NCBI GenBank assembly: GCA_900708905.1
Contig: CAADRB010000048.1
Coordinates: forward strand, 269,925 to 333,924
Origin: Hymenolepis diminuta
Lineage: Eukaryota > Platyhelminthes > Cestoda > Cyclophyllidea > Hymenolepididae
Direction: 5' to 3'
DNA: 64,000 nucleotides
A model generated the notes under the pieces. The model worked only from the letters and a program-made list of their open reading frames with translations, did not search any database and was not told where the DNA came from. Positions within the stretch are counted from its first letter, which is position 1, and every line of letters starts with the position of its first letter. Below, in pieces: positions 62,525 through 64,000 of this stretch. A program made the position numbers and the translations under genes.

Positions 62525-64000
62525 TACAAAGTTCAAATATTGACCTTTTTTAGTAAAATAATTAATTAATTATTACTACTTTTTTGAATATATCAAAATT
62601 ATGGAAATTTTAACCCCAAATATGTTTAATGTGGTTGAAAATAAAGTAAAAGTTTAGGACAAAATAAGGGTAAAGCTAACAGTTCGAAACTGATTATAAG
62701 GTACCTTAATTAATGTGAAATGCAGGTCACTTTGGTGACCGAGGTATGAAGAGGTCTCGCTATTTCGGAAGTAACTTTATGTGAATAAAACCGATGATAT
62801 TTTTTTCAAATACTTGAGATTATATTCACTGAAAATTTGTTTGAAAATTGTTCCGGATAGCAACTAATTACAAAGTTAATTGATACTTTTAGGCCACATG
62901 ATTTCAATGCATTTGAAACATTTAAATATTAGTACATTGAACTAGATCCATTTTGAAATCTAGGCTCTAATTCTTTTTCAGTTTCCATGGTTGCTATGTG
63001 GTTTGATTGATAAATCTTAACGAATAAAAACCTTTCCAAACTTGGGTCATTGGGGGAGGTTAATATACCGAAATCTGTTGATTGAAAATCTCTTCGAAGA
63101 AAAATTCTCGAAAAATGATTATTGTGGCTTGTGATATTTGTGAAACCAGTTGTCTTTTTCAATATTTCTTGAAAATTTTAAGGATATTCCATAAAAGGGA
63201 ACTTAAGCTAATCTGGACAATGCCAGAAAGCTGATTTTAGGATTCCACACTCACAAAGTCATGACGCATGGAGAATAAGCACAGTGGATTCCCCGGGAAA
63301 AGCCAGCGAACAAAATAGAAGTCTTCACTTATTCAATTCTTTACACTGAAACTTCTTTCGAGCCATCGTTCATCGATGAGAAGTAGGAAGTCATGGCTAA
63401 GACAACACAAGCAAGGTAGCAAGAAAGCTTTTGGAATGACTCTCCTTCTTAAAGAATGAAGCAAAACATCATATGATCCCTTGAACTATTACTAATTATG
63501 AATGGATTTTTGTGATAAGAAAAACCAATTCTCTTAAGATATCGAAGAATTCGCCGTTCAACAAATATTACGAATTTCAACAATTTCAAAATTTTTCCCT
63601 GGGTACTTTAAAATTTACAAAGGCTTAACGTCATTAAAACGTCACCTCTCAGCGTAGAAATCTCGATCCTGATAGACCTTCGAAAGATTTCTTGTGTGGA
63701 ATATATTTAATAATGAAGAAGATTTGATAAATGATTATGATAATTAATCAAGATGGTGTCAACATGCCTTCTTTACTCGGAATGAAATGATGCATAAAAT
63801 AAAATTCTGATCTTCCATCCCTTCATCAATGAGTCAAAATGACGCCATTTCTACAATAGGTCTTCTTTAATCCTTGACAAGCAATATTCGATAAGCGTAT
63901 CCAACTGATACTCAAATAAAATTCCATCATTTTCCATTAACTTCATATTTCATTTTTTTTCTTTTACTTTTAAAATAGTGACAAAAGAGGAGGAATATTT
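62525..64000. other. AT-rich right edge, nothing recognised
   Basis: No exon with good splice sites and protein-like coding was found. A minus-strand open frame at 63162-62929 has no recognised domain. Confidence 0.4.

Overview
This is a window of animal nuclear DNA, AT-rich (about two thirds A+T by eye). It has few genes, introns from 45 bases to 12.5 kb, GT-AG splice sites, interspersed tRNA-derived SINEs and decayed LTR retrotransposon DNA. No bacterial, organellar or viral gene is seen. The best clue to the organism is the 5' end of RMI1. Its first visible exon has no ATG in its reading frame, starts exactly at a splice acceptor, and would be put in frame by a leader ending in AUG. Flatworm (Platyhelminthes) spliced leaders are known to end in AUG. 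A parasitic flatworm (tapeworm, fluke or monogenean) is therefore my working guess, but it is not proven.

Region 1-35.2 kb, minus strand: two genes lie head to tail. GABARAP, an Atg8-family ubiquitin-like autophagy protein, has three exons at 35165-34646. RMI1, the OB-fold scaffold of the BLM/TOP3A/RMI dissolvasome, follows at 34185-1096. I rebuilt RMI1 as seven exons whose splice phases all agree and sum to 746 codons including the stop. Between them lie a polyadenylation signal and a splice acceptor, the layout of a trans-spliced polycistron. The RMI1 introns hold SINE copies (nearly all on the plus strand, antisense to the gene), a solo LTR and other old repeats.

Region 35.2-43.1 kb: no gene recognised; two degenerate repeat pieces. 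Region 43.1-44.2 kb: a complete two-exon minus-strand gene for a 259-residue protein with an IER2/IER5-like domain, with a CpG-rich upstream region carrying an AP-1/CRE-like site. Region 44.2-49.8 kb: no gene. Region 49.8-54.3 kb: an old minus-strand LTR retroelement with two diverged LTRs and a frameshifted Gag-like relic but no visible pol, plus LTR fragments and a 22-base assembly gap.

Region 54.3-64 kb: dispersed repeats, a probable plus-strand promoter with a non-coding first exon at 59.57-59.85 kb (X-box-like, YY1-like and TCTCGCGA motifs), and candidate small coding exons near 62.2-62.45 kb. The gene they would belong to is not recognised.

Functionally, GABARAP (autophagy membranes) and RMI1 (DNA repair) have no obvious shared pathway. 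If they share a primary transcript, the link is in transcription rather than biochemistry. All coordinates and splice choices were read by eye; repeat boundaries are approximate.
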